Shown: positions 30,983 through 40,905 of the stretch, piece by piece
Position numbering within the stretch: the first letter of the stretch is position 1
Layout: the number at the start of each line of letters is the position of its first letter
Source: Colwellia sp.
GTDB taxonomy: Bacteria; Pseudomonadota; Gammaproteobacteria; Enterobacterales; Alteromonadaceae
NCBI GenBank assembly: GCA_013215465.1
Contig: JABSOW010000007.1
Location: 1-64,000, forward strand
Reading direction: 5' to 3'
Length of the DNA: 64,000 nucleotides
The notes under the pieces: model-generated
Databases searched by the model: none
What the model saw: the letters and a program-made list of their open reading frames with translations, nothing else
What the model was told of the DNA's origin: nothing
Program-made: the position numbers and the translations under genes

Positions 30983-33082
30983 TTGGCCCGTATTACCCCT
31001 ATAGAGCGCTACCGCAATATTGGTATTTGTGCTCATGTAGATGCAGGTAAAACCACCACCACAGAGCGTGTATTATTTTACACTGGTCTTTCTCATAAGA
31101 TTGGTGAAGTGCATGATGGCGCTGCAACAATGGATTGGATGGAACAAGAACAAGAGCGTGGTATTACAATAACCTCGGCGGCAACGACTTGTTTCTGGAA
31201 AGGAATGGAAGGTCAATTTGATGATCATCGTATTAATATTATTGATACCCCAGGACATGTTGACTTTACCATTGAGGTAGAACGTTCATTGCGTGTACTA
31301 GATGGTGCTGTATTAGTGTTATGTGGCTCTTCAGGTGTGCAGCCTCAAACCGAAACGGTTTGGCGTCAAATGGAAAAGTACGCGGTACCACGTATCGTTT
31401 TTGTTAACAAAATGGACCGTACTGGCGCTGACTTTTTATCGGTTGTTGAACAATTAAAAGATAGACTAGGTGCAAATGCTGTTCCTATACATTTACCTAT
31501 TGGCGCTGAAGAAGATTTTACCGGCGTTATTGATTTAGTTAAAATGAAAGCGATTAACTGGACTGAAGAAGATCTAGGCATGACTTTTAGCTATGAAGAA
31601 GTTCCTAGTGATATGGTGGAACTTGCAGAAGAATGGCGAGAAAATCTAGTAGCGGAAGCTGCAGAAGCTAATGAAGAATTAATGGATAAATACCTTGAAG
31701 AAGGGGATTTAACCGAAGCTGAAATTAAAGCGGGTTTACGGGCACGCACTTTAGCCAATGAAATAATATTATGTACTTGTGGTAGTGCTTTTAAAAATAA
31801 AGGCGTACAAGCAGTTTTAGATGCGGTGATTGAATATTTACCATCGCCAACCGAAGTTGCGGCTATTACTGGTATCAACGATGATAAAGATGAAACCGAG
31901 GGTACCCGTGCTGCGGATGATAGTGCACCGTTTGCTGCATTAGCCTTTAAAATTGCCACAGACCCCTTTGTAGGTACGCTAACCTTTTTCCGTGTTTATT
32001 CAGGTGTAGTACAAACGGGCGACAGTGTTTATAACCCGGTCAAAGGTAAAAAAGAACGTTTTGGTCGTATTGTGCAAATGCATGCCAACGACAGAAAAGA
32101 AATTAAAGAAGTACGTGCGGGTGATATTGCCGCTGCTATTGGTTTGAAAGATGTTACCACCGGTGATACCTTATGTGATGTTAAACATATTATTACTTTA
32201 GAGCGCATGGAATTTCCAGAGCCGGTAATTTCTGTGGCGGTTGAGCCTAGAACATTAGCAGCGCAAGAAAAAATGGCCGTTGCTTTAGGTAAACTTGCCG
32301 CAGAAGATCCATCATTTAGAGTACATACTGATGATGAAACCGGGCAGACCATTATTTCTGGCATGGGTGAATTACATTTAGATATTCTAGTCGAGCGTAT
32401 GAAGCGTGAATTTGGCGTAGAATGTAATGTCGGTAACCCACAAGTATCTTATCGTGAAACTATTCGTGGTACGGTGGAAGTCGAAGGTAAATTTATTCGT
32501 CAATCTGGCGGTAAAGGACAGTTTGGTCATGTTTGGTTGAAATTAGAGCCATTAGAAGAGGGCGCAGGTTTTGAGTTTGTTAATGAAATTGTTGGTGGCA
32601 CTGTACCAAAAGAGTTTATCCCCGCAGTAGAGAAAGGTTGCCATGAACAGATGGAAAGTGGTGTATTAGCTGGCTTCCCTTTGCTTGATATTAAAGCTAC
32701 TCTTTATGATGGCTCGTTCCATGATGTCGATTCAAATGAAATTGCCTTTAAAGTGGCTGCTTCAATGGGCTTTAGAAAAGGCGTATTAGCAGCAAACCCG
32801 GTAATACTAGAGCCAATGATGAAAGTAGAAGTTACTACACCAGAAACCAATATGGGTGATGTGGTGGGTGACTTAAACCGTCGTCGTGGTTTAATAGAAG
32901 GCATGGACGATGGTCCGGCTGGTTTGAAAATTGTAAATGCATTGGTACCCTTAGCTGAAATGTTTGGTTATGCTACCGACTTGCGTAGTGCTACACAAGG
33001 CCGTGCATCTTACTCTATGGAGTTTCAGCAGTATAATGAAGCACCGAAATTGGTAGCACAAAAAATTATGGAAACTCGTTAG
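30983..33082 (+). CDS. fusA: Elongation factor G
   Basis: 699 residues starting at TTG, with GAGGA seven bases upstream; no ATG gives a full N-terminus. G1 is [10 protein letters not shown]3 DTPGHVDF and G4 NKMD. Domain IV has [18 protein letters not shown] and the C-terminal [16 protein letters not shown]. It drives translocation and, with RRF, recycling. By eye it resembles Pseudomonas FusA1 more than E. coli FusA in domain IV. It lies 202 bases after rpsG, behind a strong hairpin, and 98 bases before tuf copy 2. Confidence 0.96.
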   Translation: MARITPIERYRNIGICAHVDAGKTTTTERVLFYTGLSHKIGEVHDGAATMDWMEQEQERGITITSAATTCFWKGMEGQFDDHRINIIDTPGHVDFTIEVERSLRVLDGAVLVLCGSSGVQPQTETVWRQMEKYAVPRIVFVNKMDRTGADFLSVVEQLKDRLGANAVPIHLPIGAEEDFTGVIDLVKMKAINWTEEDLGMTFSYEEVPSDMVELAEEWRENLVAEAAEANEELMDKYLEEGDLTEAEIKAGLRARTLANEIILCTCGSAFKNKGVQAVLDAVIEYLPSPTEVAAITGINDDKDETEGTRAADDSAPFAALAFKIATDPFVGTLTFFRVYSGVVQTGDSVYNPVKGKKERFGRIVQMHANDRKEIKEVRAGDIAAAIGLKDVTTGDTLCDVKHIITLERMEFPEPVISVAVEPRTLAAQEKMAVALGKLAAEDPSFRVHTDDETGQTIISGMGELHLDILVERMKREFGVECNVGNPQVSYRETIRGTVEVEGKFIRQSGGKGQFGHVWLKLEPLEEGAGFEFVNEIVGGTVPKEFIPAVEKGCHEQMESGVLAGFPLLDIKATLYDGSFHDVDSNEIAFKVAASMGFRKGVLAANPVILEPMMKVEVTTPETNMGDVVGDLNRRRGLIEGMDDGPAGLKIVNALVPLAEMFGYATDLRSATQGRASYSMEFQQYNEAPKLVAQKIMETR

Positions 33083-33180
33083 AGCTCCATACACTTTTTA
33101 CAACAGGCAAGGTCATTTTGACTGCGCTTAATTATTTATTAATATTAACTTTTTAACATTTAAGTTTAAGGTATTTTAAG

Positions 33181-34365
33181 ATGGCTAAAGAAAAATTTGA
33201 ACGTACGAAACCACATGTAAACGTTGGTACAATCGGACACGTTGATCACGGTAAAACAACATTAACAGCCGCTATCTCTGCGGTATTGACCAAAGTACAC
33301 GGTGGTGAAGTTAAAGATTTCGCCCAAATCGATAATGCTCCTGAAGAGCGTGAACGTGGTATTACCATCAATACTTCTCACATCGAGTACGATACAGCAG
33401 TACGTCACTACGCACACGTAGATTGCCCAGGCCATGCTGATTACATCAAAAACATGATCACGGGTGCTGCTCAAATGGATGGCGCTATCTTAGTAGTTGC
33501 TGCTACTGATGGTCCTATGCCACAAACACGTGAGCACATCTTACTTTCTCGTCAAGTTGGTGTTCCTTACATCATCGTATTCATGAACAAATGTGATATG
33601 GTTGATGATGAAGAATTATTAGAATTAGTAGAAATGGAAGTTCGTGAACTTCTATCTGAATATGACTTCCCAGGTGATGATTTACCAGTAATTCAAGGTT
33701 CAGCTTTAAAAGCACTTGAAGGTGAAGAAAAATGGGAAGAAAAAATCCTTGAACTTGCTGAGCAATTAGATACTTACATTCCAGAGCCAGAGCGTGCTAT
33801 TGATGGAGCATTCATCATGCCTATCGAAGACGTTTTCTCAATCTCAGGTCGTGGTACTGTGGTAACTGGCCGTGTTGAACGTGGTATCATCAAAGTTGGT
33901 GAAGAAGTAGAAGTTGTTGGTATCCGTGATACACAAAAATCAACTTGTACTGGTGTTGAAATGTTCCGTAAGCTTCTTGACGAAGGTCGTGCTGGCGAGA
34001 ACTGTGGTGTTCTTCTACGTGGTCTTAAGCGTGAAGATGTTGAACGTGGTCAAGTACTATGTGCTCCTGGTTCAATCTTACCTCATACTAAATTCGAATC
34101 AGAAGTATACGTACTTTCTAAAGATGAAGGTGGTCGTCATACGCCATTCTTTAAAGGTTACCGTCCACAGTTTTACTTCCGTACCACAGATATCACAGGT
34201 GCTGTAGAGCTTCCTGAAGGTGTTGAAATGGTAATGCCTGGTGACAACTTGAAGTTTGTTGTTGAGCTAATCAACCCAGTAGCGATGGACGAAGGCTTAC
34301 GCTTCGCAATCCGTGAAGGTGGTCGTACTGTTGGTGCTGGTGTTGTTTCTAAGATTATGGATTAA
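33181..34365 (+). CDS. tuf: Elongation factor Tu, copy 2
   Basis: 394 residues, differing from copy 1 only at V39, H40, A48 and A73. It has the same GTP-binding motifs and high-expression codon use. It sits in the classical str-operon position after fusA. Two near-identical tuf genes are usual in gammaproteobacteria; here they lie 17.8 kb apart in the same orientation and bracket the RNA polymerase and ribosomal protein genes. The S10 operon does not follow. Confidence 0.98.
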   Translation: MAKEKFERTKPHVNVGTIGHVDHGKTTLTAAISAVLTKVHGGEVKDFAQIDNAPEERERGITINTSHIEYDTAVRHYAHVDCPGHADYIKNMITGAAQMDGAILVVAATDGPMPQTREHILLSRQVGVPYIIVFMNKCDMVDDEELLELVEMEVRELLSEYDFPGDDLPVIQGSALKALEGEEKWEEKILELAEQLDTYIPEPERAIDGAFIMPIEDVFSISGRGTVVTGRVERGIIKVGEEVEVVGIRDTQKSTCTGVEMFRKLLDEGRAGENCGVLLRGLKREDVERGQVLCAPGSILPHTKFESEVYVLSKDEGGRHTPFFKGYRPQFYFRTTDITGAVELPEGVEMVMPGDNLKFVVELINPVAMDEGLRFAIREGGRTVGAGVVSKIMD

Positions 34366-34374
34366 TTTGCCAGC

Positions 34375-34453
34375 TAACCTCGCGTTAACGTCGTTGCGGA
34401 TACTCACTTGGTAAACCAAGCTCCGTGTCCGCGCCTTGTTAACGTTTCGGTTA
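34375..34453 (+). promoter_or_regulatory. Structured 3' UTR element after tuf copy 2
   Basis: The 60-nt core (34384-34443) is bounded by GTTAAC/GTTAAC, with GCGGATAC/GTGTCCGC inside and a terminal hairpin CTTGGT-AAA-CCAAG. TAACC/GGTTA (34375-34379 and 34449-34453) extends the base. The layout and length match the element after copy 1 although most paired bases differ. Confidence 0.6.
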
Positions 34454-34497
34454 TCAAGTAAATTCAGTCTAAATACTTTCTTAATCGAGAGTAATTG

Positions 34498-34522
34498 AAA
34501 GGTCGCTTATGCGGCCTTTTTT
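34498..34522 (+). terminator. Terminator of tuf copy 2
   Basis: The stem AAAGGTCGC / GCGGCCTTT, TTAT loop and T run are the same as after copy 1. Confidence 0.85.
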
Positions 34523-34538
34523 ATTTTATTCTTTTATA

Positions 34539-34570
34539 AACTCGAAAACTCGAAAACTCGAAAACTCGGA
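34539..34570 (+). repeat. Octamer tandem repeat before epmA
   Basis: Four copies of AACTCGAA (the last reads AACTCGGA) run from 17 bases after the tuf terminator to six bases before the epmA ATG. The last copy supplies the only purine-rich stretch that could act as ribosome site. Confidence 0.85.
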
Positions 34571-34576
34571 ACTTAT

Positions 34577-35554
34577 ATGTCTTGGCAACCAACACTAACC
34601 TGGGAATATGCACAACAACGTGCGCAAGTATTACAGCAGATCCGCCAGTTTTTTAATGACCGTAATGTTGTTGAGGTGGAGACTCCCGCTTTATCTCAAG
34701 GAACTGTAACTGATCTGCACTTAGAAGCGATAACTTGTCGATATAACTTTCTAAGCGATAGCTCTCCTGAGCAATCAACAACTTTGTATTTACAAACGTC
34801 TCCTGAGTTTCATATGAAACGCTTACTCGCTTCAGGCTATGGCTGTATTTTTCAAATAGCGAAAGCCTTTCGTCATGAAGAAGCAGGTCGCTATCATAAT
34901 CCTGAATTTACCCTATTAGAGTGGTATCGCTTAGGTTTTGATCACTTCATGCTAATGAAAGAGGTTGCTGAGTTACTTATAACGGTTTTAGCTTGCACAG
35001 AGCCCACGCAAACGACTTATCAAGATTTATTTATAGAGCAGCTGGGCTTAGATCCATTAATCGCTACTCGAGCACAGCTGCTGACCTTAATTAAGGAGCA
35101 CGATAAATTAAGTGACTGGCTAACTGCGGAACAGGATAATGATATTTTATTACAGTTTATCTTTAGTGAAATAATTGAACCGCATATAGGTAATGAGTCA
35201 CCATGTTTTGTTTATAATTTTCCGCGTTCGCAAGCATCGCTAGCTAAAATTTGTCCTGCAGATGCTAGAGTTGCCCAACGGTTTGAATGTTACTTTCAAG
35301 GGGTAGAACTCGTTAATGGCTTTAATGAATTATCTGCTGATGATATACAATACGAACGTTTTCAAAAGGATAACATGCAAAGAAAGATAATGGCGCTTCA
35401 AGAAAAGCCTATAGATGAAAATTTTATAGCAGCTTTATCGCATGGTTTACCGCAATGTTCAGGGGTGGCTTTAGGCATAGATCGCTTAATAATGCTGGCA
35501 TTAAAAGCTGAACATATCGAACAAGTAGTAAGCTTTCCCATTGCTAGATGTTAA
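34577..35554 (+). CDS. epmA: Elongation factor P--(R)-beta-lysine ligase
   Basis: 325 residues, a stand-alone class II lysyl-tRNA-synthetase-like catalytic core without the tRNA anticodon domain. Motif 2 lies in FQIAKAFRHEEAGRYHNPEFT and motif 3 in GVALGIDRLIML. EpmA attaches (R)-beta-lysine to a lysine of EF-P, which helps ribosomes through polyproline stretches. No ribosome site beyond a weak CGGA is visible, and the octamer repeat occupies that space. The epmB and efp genes are not in the window. Confidence 0.93.
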   Translation: MSWQPTLTWEYAQQRAQVLQQIRQFFNDRNVVEVETPALSQGTVTDLHLEAITCRYNFLSDSSPEQSTTLYLQTSPEFHMKRLLASGYGCIFQIAKAFRHEEAGRYHNPEFTLLEWYRLGFDHFMLMKEVAELLITVLACTEPTQTTYQDLFIEQLGLDPLIATRAQLLTLIKEHDKLSDWLTAEQDNDILLQFIFSEIIEPHIGNESPCFVYNFPRSQASLAKICPADARVAQRFECYFQGVELVNGFNELSADDIQYERFQKDNMQRKIMALQEKPIDENFIAALSHGLPQCSGVALGIDRLIMLALKAEHIEQVVSFPIARC

Positions 35555-35581
35555 AAGCTATCGAGTTTTATTTAAAAATAA

Positions 35582-35596
35582 TGTTATAGTATATCA
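35582..35596. promoter_or_regulatory. Zur-like box upstream of the MerC-domain gene
   Basis: TGTTATA-G-TATATCA is a 7-1-7 near-perfect palindrome like the zinc uptake regulator sites of gammaproteobacteria. A second partial copy, TGTGATATTAT, lies at 35600-35610. The box ends 63 bases before the gene start. Confidence 0.5.
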
Positions 35597-35659
35597 AATG
35601 TGATATTATCTCATTTTAGTCAGTAAAATGTTTTCTGACAGTTTCTCTCTAGGTTAACC

Positions 35660-36040
35660 ATGTTAGATCGAATAGGCATTACCGCAACATCACTTTGTGC
35701 ACTCCATTGCATTCTTTTGCCTATCCTTCTGCCTATATTGCCATTGCTGGGTTTGAGTTTTTTAGCGGATCATGCATGGGAGCATGTTTTTCTGCTAATG
35801 ACAGCAGCATTGGGAACTGTCGCTTTATTCTCAGGTTTTAAACGTTACCATAAACAATTATATCCATTTTATTTGTTGTATTTAGGTGTCGCCTTATATT
35901 GGATCAAGCATGACTTCTCAGAAGAATTAGAGATATATTTTATTATTGGTGGTGCTAGTTTAATCATCGCAGCTCACTTTATTAACATCAAGTTATGTAA
36001 TAGCTGTAAGCAATGCGATGATGAAGTTTGTACTTCGTAA
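35660..36040 (+). CDS. MerC-domain membrane protein
   Basis: 126 residues with four predicted membrane segments. The first carries the CALHC motif with its pair of cysteines, and the C-terminus has LCNSCKQCDDEVC. MerC proteins were described as mercury transporters, but stand-alone chromosomal copies without other mer genes are widespread. Here no merR, merA or merP is present, and the upstream palindrome resembles a Zur site. Zinc or another metal is therefore more likely than mercury as substrate; this is inference. It converges on glnG with a 20-base gap. Confidence 0.8.
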   Translation: MLDRIGITATSLCALHCILLPILLPILPLLGLSFLADHAWEHVFLLMTAALGTVALFSGFKRYHKQLYPFYLLYLGVALYWIKHDFSEELEIYFIIGGASLIIAAHFINIKLCNSCKQCDDEVCTS

Positions 36041-36060
36041 ACATCATTTATAAAATATAA

Positions 36061-37461
36061 TTAAATATCTAATTCTTTCAATTTTCTTGTTAAAGTATTT
36101 CTTCCCCAACCTAGTTTTTTTGCCGCATCTTGTTTATGTCCTTGAGTAAATAATAGTGCGCGCTCTAGCATTATTTTTTCAAATTCTGGCTGAGCAGTAT
36201 CTAAAATAGCACTCCTACCTTGAGCCAGCTCTTGATCCATCCAATCACTCAATGCCGCTTGCCAAGATGAAGATTGTGAATTAATTTGTATGGATCTTTG
36301 TGTTAGTTCACTGGGAATATCTTCTAATAATATTTCTTGTCCGCTTGCCATGACGGTTAAAAAGCGACAAATATTTTCAAGTTGTCTAACATTACCGGGC
36401 CATTGGCAGTTTTGGAGAAAAGCGGCGGCTTTTTTACTTAATGCTTTTGGCTCTACGCTCAATTCATTGGCTGCTTGCTTTAAAAAATGTTGACTTAACT
36501 GAGCAATATCTTCTTTACGTTCGCGCAAGCTCGGTAGATGAATACGAATAACATTAAGGCGATGAAATAAGTCTTCTCTAAATTCACCATTATTTACCCG
36601 CTCTTCTAGGTTCTGGTGAGTAGCGGCAATAATACGAACATCTACTTGCACCGGTGAATGTCCACCAACACGGTAAAATTGACCGTCTGATAAAACACGC
36701 AGTAGGCGAGTTTGAATTTCTAAGGGCATATCGCCTATTTCATCAAGAAATAGTGTACCGCCATGAGCTTGTTCAAACCGCCCTTGCCGAATGGCATTAG
36801 CGCCAGTAAATGCCCCTTTTTCATGGCCAAATAATTCAGACTCTATCAAATCTTTAGGTATTGCCGCCATGTTTAACGGAATAAAGGGCGCTTTTGTTCT
36901 TGGGCTATGTGAATGCAAAGCATGGGCAACCAACTCTTTGCCAGTACCGGATTCACCATTAATTAAAACACTAATACTTGAGCGTGATAAACGACCAATG
37001 GTGCGAAAAACTTCTTGCATTGCCGGTGCTTCACCAATTAAACCGGCTGCCAGAGGAGTACTGTCTTTTTGTTGTCTCTTTGCATTTTGTTCGCGGGCAT
37101 GACTAAGCGCTCGCTTAGTCAATGTTACTGCTTCATCCATATCAAATGGCTTAGGTAAATACTCAAAAGCACCGCCTTGATAGGCATTTACGGCGCTATC
37201 TAAATCTGAGTGAGCCGTCATGATAATTACCGGAATACTTGGGTGATCTTTACTAAGAGTGTTAAGTAAAGTCATACCATCAATATCAGGCATTCGTATA
37301 TCGGATATAATCACTTCTGGCAGGCCGTGATCTAAAGCAATTAACAAATTCTTAGCACTTTCAAATGAGGCAGTAGTAATATTAGCGCTAACAAAAGCTT
37401 TCTCTAAAACCCAACGGATTGAGCTATCGTCATCTACTATCCATACTTGTTCGGTAATCAT
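36061..37461 (-). CDS. glnG: Nitrogen regulation response regulator NtrC
   Basis: 466 residues in three domains. The receiver (1-120) has the acidic pocket VDDD and the phospho-acceptor D54 in SDIRMP. The sigma-54 AAA+ domain has GESGTGKE (Walker A) and GAFTGA. The C-terminal Fis-type helix-turn-helix ends in AAKKLGWGRNTLTRKLKEL. NtrC activates glnA and other nitrogen genes with sigma-54 RNA polymerase when phosphorylated by NtrB. It follows glnL by 52 bases in the glnA-x-glnL-glnG order. Confidence 0.96.
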   Translation of the reverse strand: MITEQVWIVDDDSSIRWVLEKAFVSANITTASFESAKNLLIALDHGLPEVIISDIRMPDIDGMTLLNTLSKDHPSIPVIIMTAHSDLDSAVNAYQGGAFEYLPKPFDMDEAVTLTKRALSHAREQNAKRQQKDSTPLAAGLIGEAPAMQEVFRTIGRLSRSSISVLINGESGTGKELVAHALHSHSPRTKAPFIPLNMAAIPKDLIESELFGHEKGAFTGANAIRQGRFEQAHGGTLFLDEIGDMPLEIQTRLLRVLSDGQFYRVGGHSPVQVDVRIIAATHQNLEERVNNGEFREDLFHRLNVIRIHLPSLRERKEDIAQLSQHFLKQAANELSVEPKALSKKAAAFLQNCQWPGNVRQLENICRFLTVMASGQEILLEDIPSELTQRSIQINSQSSSWQAALSDWMDQELAQGRSAILDTAQPEFEKIMLERALLFTQGHKQDAAKKLGWGRNTLTRKLKELDI

Positions 37462-37513
37462 CTTATTTTCTCTCAGGTAAAAATTGTTAAGTTAAAGTTT
37501 TATGGTGCGGGCT

Positions 37514-38596
37514 TTAAGTATTTTGGGTTAAAGGTAATAGAATTATGAACTCTGTATGCCCAGGCATACTATGGCAAGATAACTTACCATGGTGTTGATT
37601 TATTAGTGTTTGTGCTATAGATAAACCAAGTCCTGTTCCATTTGAACGACCTGATACCATAGGATAAAACAGCGTGTCTTGAATTTTAGCAGGAATACCT
37701 GGGCCATTATCAATGACACTAATTTTCACTGCGAGTTTTGTCCGTTTTCCATTGATAGTTATATTGCTAGCGATACGGGTTTTCAAGGTAATATGATGGT
37801 GTTTATCTATTGCTTGAATAGCATTATTGACAATGTTTAATACCGCTTGTTGGATTTTCTCTTGATCACACTCAATATCAGGAATAGATGGATCATAATC
37901 ACGTTTCAATATAATATTTTGTGCGCTTGAATAGCTGACTACTTGACATACTTTTTCTAGTACAGAGTGAATATTGTGGCTTTGAATTTGCGGCAGTTGA
38001 TTCGGACCAAGTAAACGATCTACTAAGTTTGTTAACCGGTCTGCTTGTTCAATGATCATGTCGGTATATTCTTGTTGCTCAACATTTAGCTCTTTACTCA
38101 ATAGTTGTGCAGCACCACGTAGACCACCTAGAGGGTTTTTTATTTCGTGTGCTAATCCTTTGATTAAATCACGGGCAGCAATCCATTGTTGCTGTTGGAA
38201 TACTTCTAGGCTGATTTGTTTTTGTTGATCAATTTGTTTGAACTCTAATAGCACATGAGGAGTTCTGTGAAACTCTACCGCTGAAGCGGTAATTTCAGCG
38301 GTAAATCGATGGTTTTCACTAAATTGTATAACAATATCGCTATCGGTAAATTCTTGTCCGGTAGCAAGTAGTTGCTCTAGGCGAGCTTTACTGATCGAAG
38401 TATTGGTAAAAATCAATTCAAAAGATGCACCATAAAGTTTATACAAACTTTTTATCAGTAAAGCTTCAGCAGCCGGATTGACATAACAAATGGTTAGGTT
38501 TTTATCAAGAATAAGTACTGCGGTGACCAGCTGATTAGCGAGTTTTTGCTGATACTGTAATTTGAGTTGTTGAATATCTTTTCTCTGCTGCAACAT
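37514..38596 (-). CDS. glnL: Nitrogen sensor kinase/phosphatase NtrB
   Basis: 360 residues, cytoplasmic. A PAS domain (about 20-120) is followed by the kinase core with LIKGLAHEIKNPLGGLRGA, where H150 is the phospho-accepting residue, then QAVLNIVNNAIQAI, DNGPGIP and NGTGLGLSIAQ. NtrB adjusts NtrC phosphorylation in response to PII. The short spacing to glnG indicates one transcript. Confidence 0.95.
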   Translation of the reverse strand: MLQQRKDIQQLKLQYQQKLANQLVTAVLILDKNLTICYVNPAAEALLIKSLYKLYGASFELIFTNTSISKARLEQLLATGQEFTDSDIVIQFSENHRFTAEITASAVEFHRTPHVLLEFKQIDQQKQISLEVFQQQQWIAARDLIKGLAHEIKNPLGGLRGAAQLLSKELNVEQQEYTDMIIEQADRLTNLVDRLLGPNQLPQIQSHNIHSVLEKVCQVVSYSSAQNIILKRDYDPSIPDIECDQEKIQQAVLNIVNNAIQAIDKHHHITLKTRIASNITINGKRTKLAVKISVIDNGPGIPAKIQDTLFYPMVSGRSNGTGLGLSIAQTLINQHHGKLSCHSMPGHTEFIILLPLTQNT

Positions 38597-38695
38597 AAAG
38601 CCTCATATACACACTTAAATTGCACTAAAAAGGTGCGTGAATTTTAGTATATTCTAGAAAGGTTTTATTTGCAGCGATTTACGCCGCTATTTGGG

Positions 38696-39214
38696 CTAAT
38701 TTACCGATGCTCGATGCATATAAAACGTTATTGCTTTGGATAATGCAATAACCTTGCCCTTTTCATTAAATAATTTCATTTTTATTTGGTGCTCGCCACG
38801 ATCTATATTGCGTAATGAAAACATGGTGTGAGATTGGGGTTTTAGATGAGGCTTGTCGTCTAATATTAATTGAATTTTTAGACCGCGTTTAAAAATTGGT
38901 TTAATACTACCGCTAATGTAAACAGAGCCGGTATTGTCTCGAATGGTTGAGCTATCTTTTGGGTGATTGATAACTACTTGATATTCCTCTTCGATTTTTT
39001 TTGTTTTAATATCTAAAATTTGAGTTTCGATATTCGTCGAAGATTTAATGACATTTCCTTTTTTTGTTTTTACTTCTTCAGCACCAGGCCTGGGCGTGTC
39101 AGAATAAACTAATACTCCCTTTTCATTGCGCCATACATAAATTTTAGCGGAGCTACTGTAAACAGGAGTTGCTATAGATAAAGTCAGTAGTGCAAGCAGT
39201 AAAGTTTTAATCAT
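38696..39214 (-). CDS. DUF4124-domain secreted protein
   Basis: 172 residues with a signal peptide (LLLALLTLSIATPVYSSS). The DUF4124 core follows at once: KIYVWRNEKGVLVYSDTPRPGAEEV. The second half (about 80-170) is beta-rich and looks Ig-like (SVYISGSIKPIF, LILDDKP). The family is periplasmic and its function is unknown. It lies between glnA and glnL, the position where many Alteromonadales carry a DUF4124 gene. Confidence 0.82.
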   Translation of the reverse strand: MIKTLLLALLTLSIATPVYSSSAKIYVWRNEKGVLVYSDTPRPGAEEVKTKKGNVIKSSTNIETQILDIKTKKIEEEYQVVINHPKDSSTIRDNTGSVYISGSIKPIFKRGLKIQLILDDKPHLKPQSHTMFSLRNIDRGEHQIKMKLFNEKGKVIALSKAITFYMHRASVN

Positions 39215-39347
39215 AGTAAAATTAAGTATATCCTGTTCCTTTAGACATTTCCAAGCACGATAAAATAGCCAGTATCGGTAATTCTAATTTATACAAAAAA
39301 GTTGTGATTTACCACTTAAAAATTTATTTCCCTTAAATTTCAAACAC

Positions 39348-39376
39348 AAAAAAGCTCACCTAGGTGAGCTTTTGAT
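39348..39376 (-). terminator. Terminator after glnA
   Basis: The near-perfect stem AAAGCTCACC / GGTGAGCTTT with a TA centre runs into a T tract on the minus strand. It separates glnA from the DUF4124 gene. Confidence 0.85.
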
Positions 39377-39394
39377 AAAATTGATTTTTAGCGC

Positions 39395-40801
39395 TTAAAC
39401 ACTGTAATACATATCAAATTCTACTGGGTGAGTAGTAGCGTTTAATAATTCAATTTCTTTACGTTTAAGGCCAATATAAGCATTAATCATATCAAGATCC
39501 ATAACACCACCTGCCGTTAAGAAGTCATTATCAGCTTCTAAGGCATCAAGGGCTTCTTCAAAAGAAGAACAAACTTGTGGGATAGCAGCAGCTTCTTCTG
39601 CAGGAAGATCATATAGATCTTTATCCATAGCTTCGCCAGGATGGATTTTATTTTTAATACCGTCAAGGCCAGCCATTAACATTGCCGTGAAGCCTAAGTA
39701 AGGGTTCATCGTTGGATCAGGGAAGCGAACTTCTATACGCATTGCTTTAGGTGTAGGTACCATAGGAATACGAATAGAAGCAGAACGGTTTCTTGCTGAG
39801 TAAGCAAGCATAACAGGGGCTTCAAAACCAGGGACAAGACGTTTGTATGAGTTAGTTGAAGCGTTAGTGAAAGCATTTAATGCTTTAGCATGTTTGATGA
39901 TACCGCCAATATAGAAAATCGCCATTTCAGACAACCCGCCGTACTTATCACCAGAGAATAAGTTAACACCATCTTTGGCAAGCGATTGATGCACATGCAT
40001 ACCAGTACCGTTATCACCAACTAACGGCTTAGGCATGAAAGTAGCTGTTTTACCGTAAGCGTGAGCAACGTTATGAACAACATATTTATAAATTTGTACT
40101 TCATCTGCTTTTTTAACCATAGTATTAAAGCGACAAGCAATTTCATTTTGGCCACAAGTAGCTACTTCATGATGATGTGCTTCAACCACTAAGCCCATAT
40201 CTTCCATTACTAAACACATGGCCGAACGAAGATCTTGAGATGAATCAACGGGTGCTGTTGGGAAATAGCCACCTTTAACACCAGGACGATGTCCCATGTT
40301 GCCTTCTTCGTATTCAGTACCTGAATTCCAAGACGCTTCTTTATCATCAATTTTGTAGAATGACCCACTCATATCCGTATGGAAACGTACATCATCAAAA
40401 ACGAAAAACTCTGGCTCAGGACCAATTAGTACCGTATCGGCAATGCCTGTGCTACGTAAATATTCTTCTGCACGATTAGCAACCGAACGTGGATCACGGC
40501 TATAACCTTGCATCGTATTAGGCTCTAAAATATCACAACGGATATTTAATGTTGCCGCTTCAGTGAACGGGTCTAAAACGGCAGTAGCAGCATCAGGCAT
40601 CATAACCATGTCTGATTCATCAATACCTTTCCAGCCTTCAATTGAAGAACCATCGAACATTTTACCTTCTTCAAAGAAGTCTTCAGTCACTTGGTGATGA
40701 GGAATTGAAATGTGTTGCTCTTTACCTTTTGAATCAGTAAAACGAAGATCAACAAACTTGATATCGTGCTCTTTAATTAAATCGAATACTGCTTGTGACA
40801 T
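39395..40801 (-). CDS. glnA: Glutamine synthetase, type I
   Basis: 468 residues, typical GSI. Metal and substrate motifs include [21 protein letters not shown], the ATP-binding region [10 protein letters not shown] and NRSASIRIP. The adenylylation loop [11 protein letters not shown] keeps its tyrosine, so control by adenylyltransferase GlnE is expected. It makes glutamine from glutamate, ammonia and ATP. GGAGAG precedes the ATG. It heads the glnA-glnLG region and has its own terminator. Confidence 0.97.
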   Translation of the reverse strand: MSQAVFDLIKEHDIKFVDLRFTDSKGKEQHISIPHHQVTEDFFEEGKMFDGSSIEGWKGIDESDMVMMPDAATAVLDPFTEAATLNIRCDILEPNTMQGYSRDPRSVANRAEEYLRSTGIADTVLIGPEPEFFVFDDVRFHTDMSGSFYKIDDKEASWNSGTEYEEGNMGHRPGVKGGYFPTAPVDSSQDLRSAMCLVMEDMGLVVEAHHHEVATCGQNEIACRFNTMVKKADEVQIYKYVVHNVAHAYGKTATFMPKPLVGDNGTGMHVHQSLAKDGVNLFSGDKYGGLSEMAIFYIGGIIKHAKALNAFTNASTNSYKRLVPGFEAPVMLAYSARNRSASIRIPMVPTPKAMRIEVRFPDPTMNPYLGFTAMLMAGLDGIKNKIHPGEAMDKDLYDLPAEEAAAIPQVCSSFEEALDALEADNDFLTAGGVMDLDMINAYIGLKRKEIELLNATTHPVEFDMYYSV

Positions 40802-40876
40802 TTTGTCTCTCCGGTGAGGTTAGTTTTAAATACCTTTTGGCATACACCAATGTTGTGGCAAACATAGGTTAAAATT

Positions 40877-40905
40877 ATTTTAACGATAAAATCGTTGATA
40901 AACAA
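40877..40905 (-). promoter_or_regulatory. Possible glnA promoter with internal palindrome
   Basis: On the minus strand TTGTTT and TAAAAT are spaced by 17 bases, and the spacer contains AACGAT-AAA-ATCGTT, an operator-like palindrome. I found no clear sigma-54 -24/-12 element or complete NtrC site in this gap, although TGCAC...GCTGC near 40932 is half like one. Confidence 0.35.

Noticed and set aside
16089..34207. Identical 97-codon open frames within both tuf genes (16089-16382 and 33914-34207)
   Set aside because: Out-of-frame shadows that are identical only because the tuf copies are.
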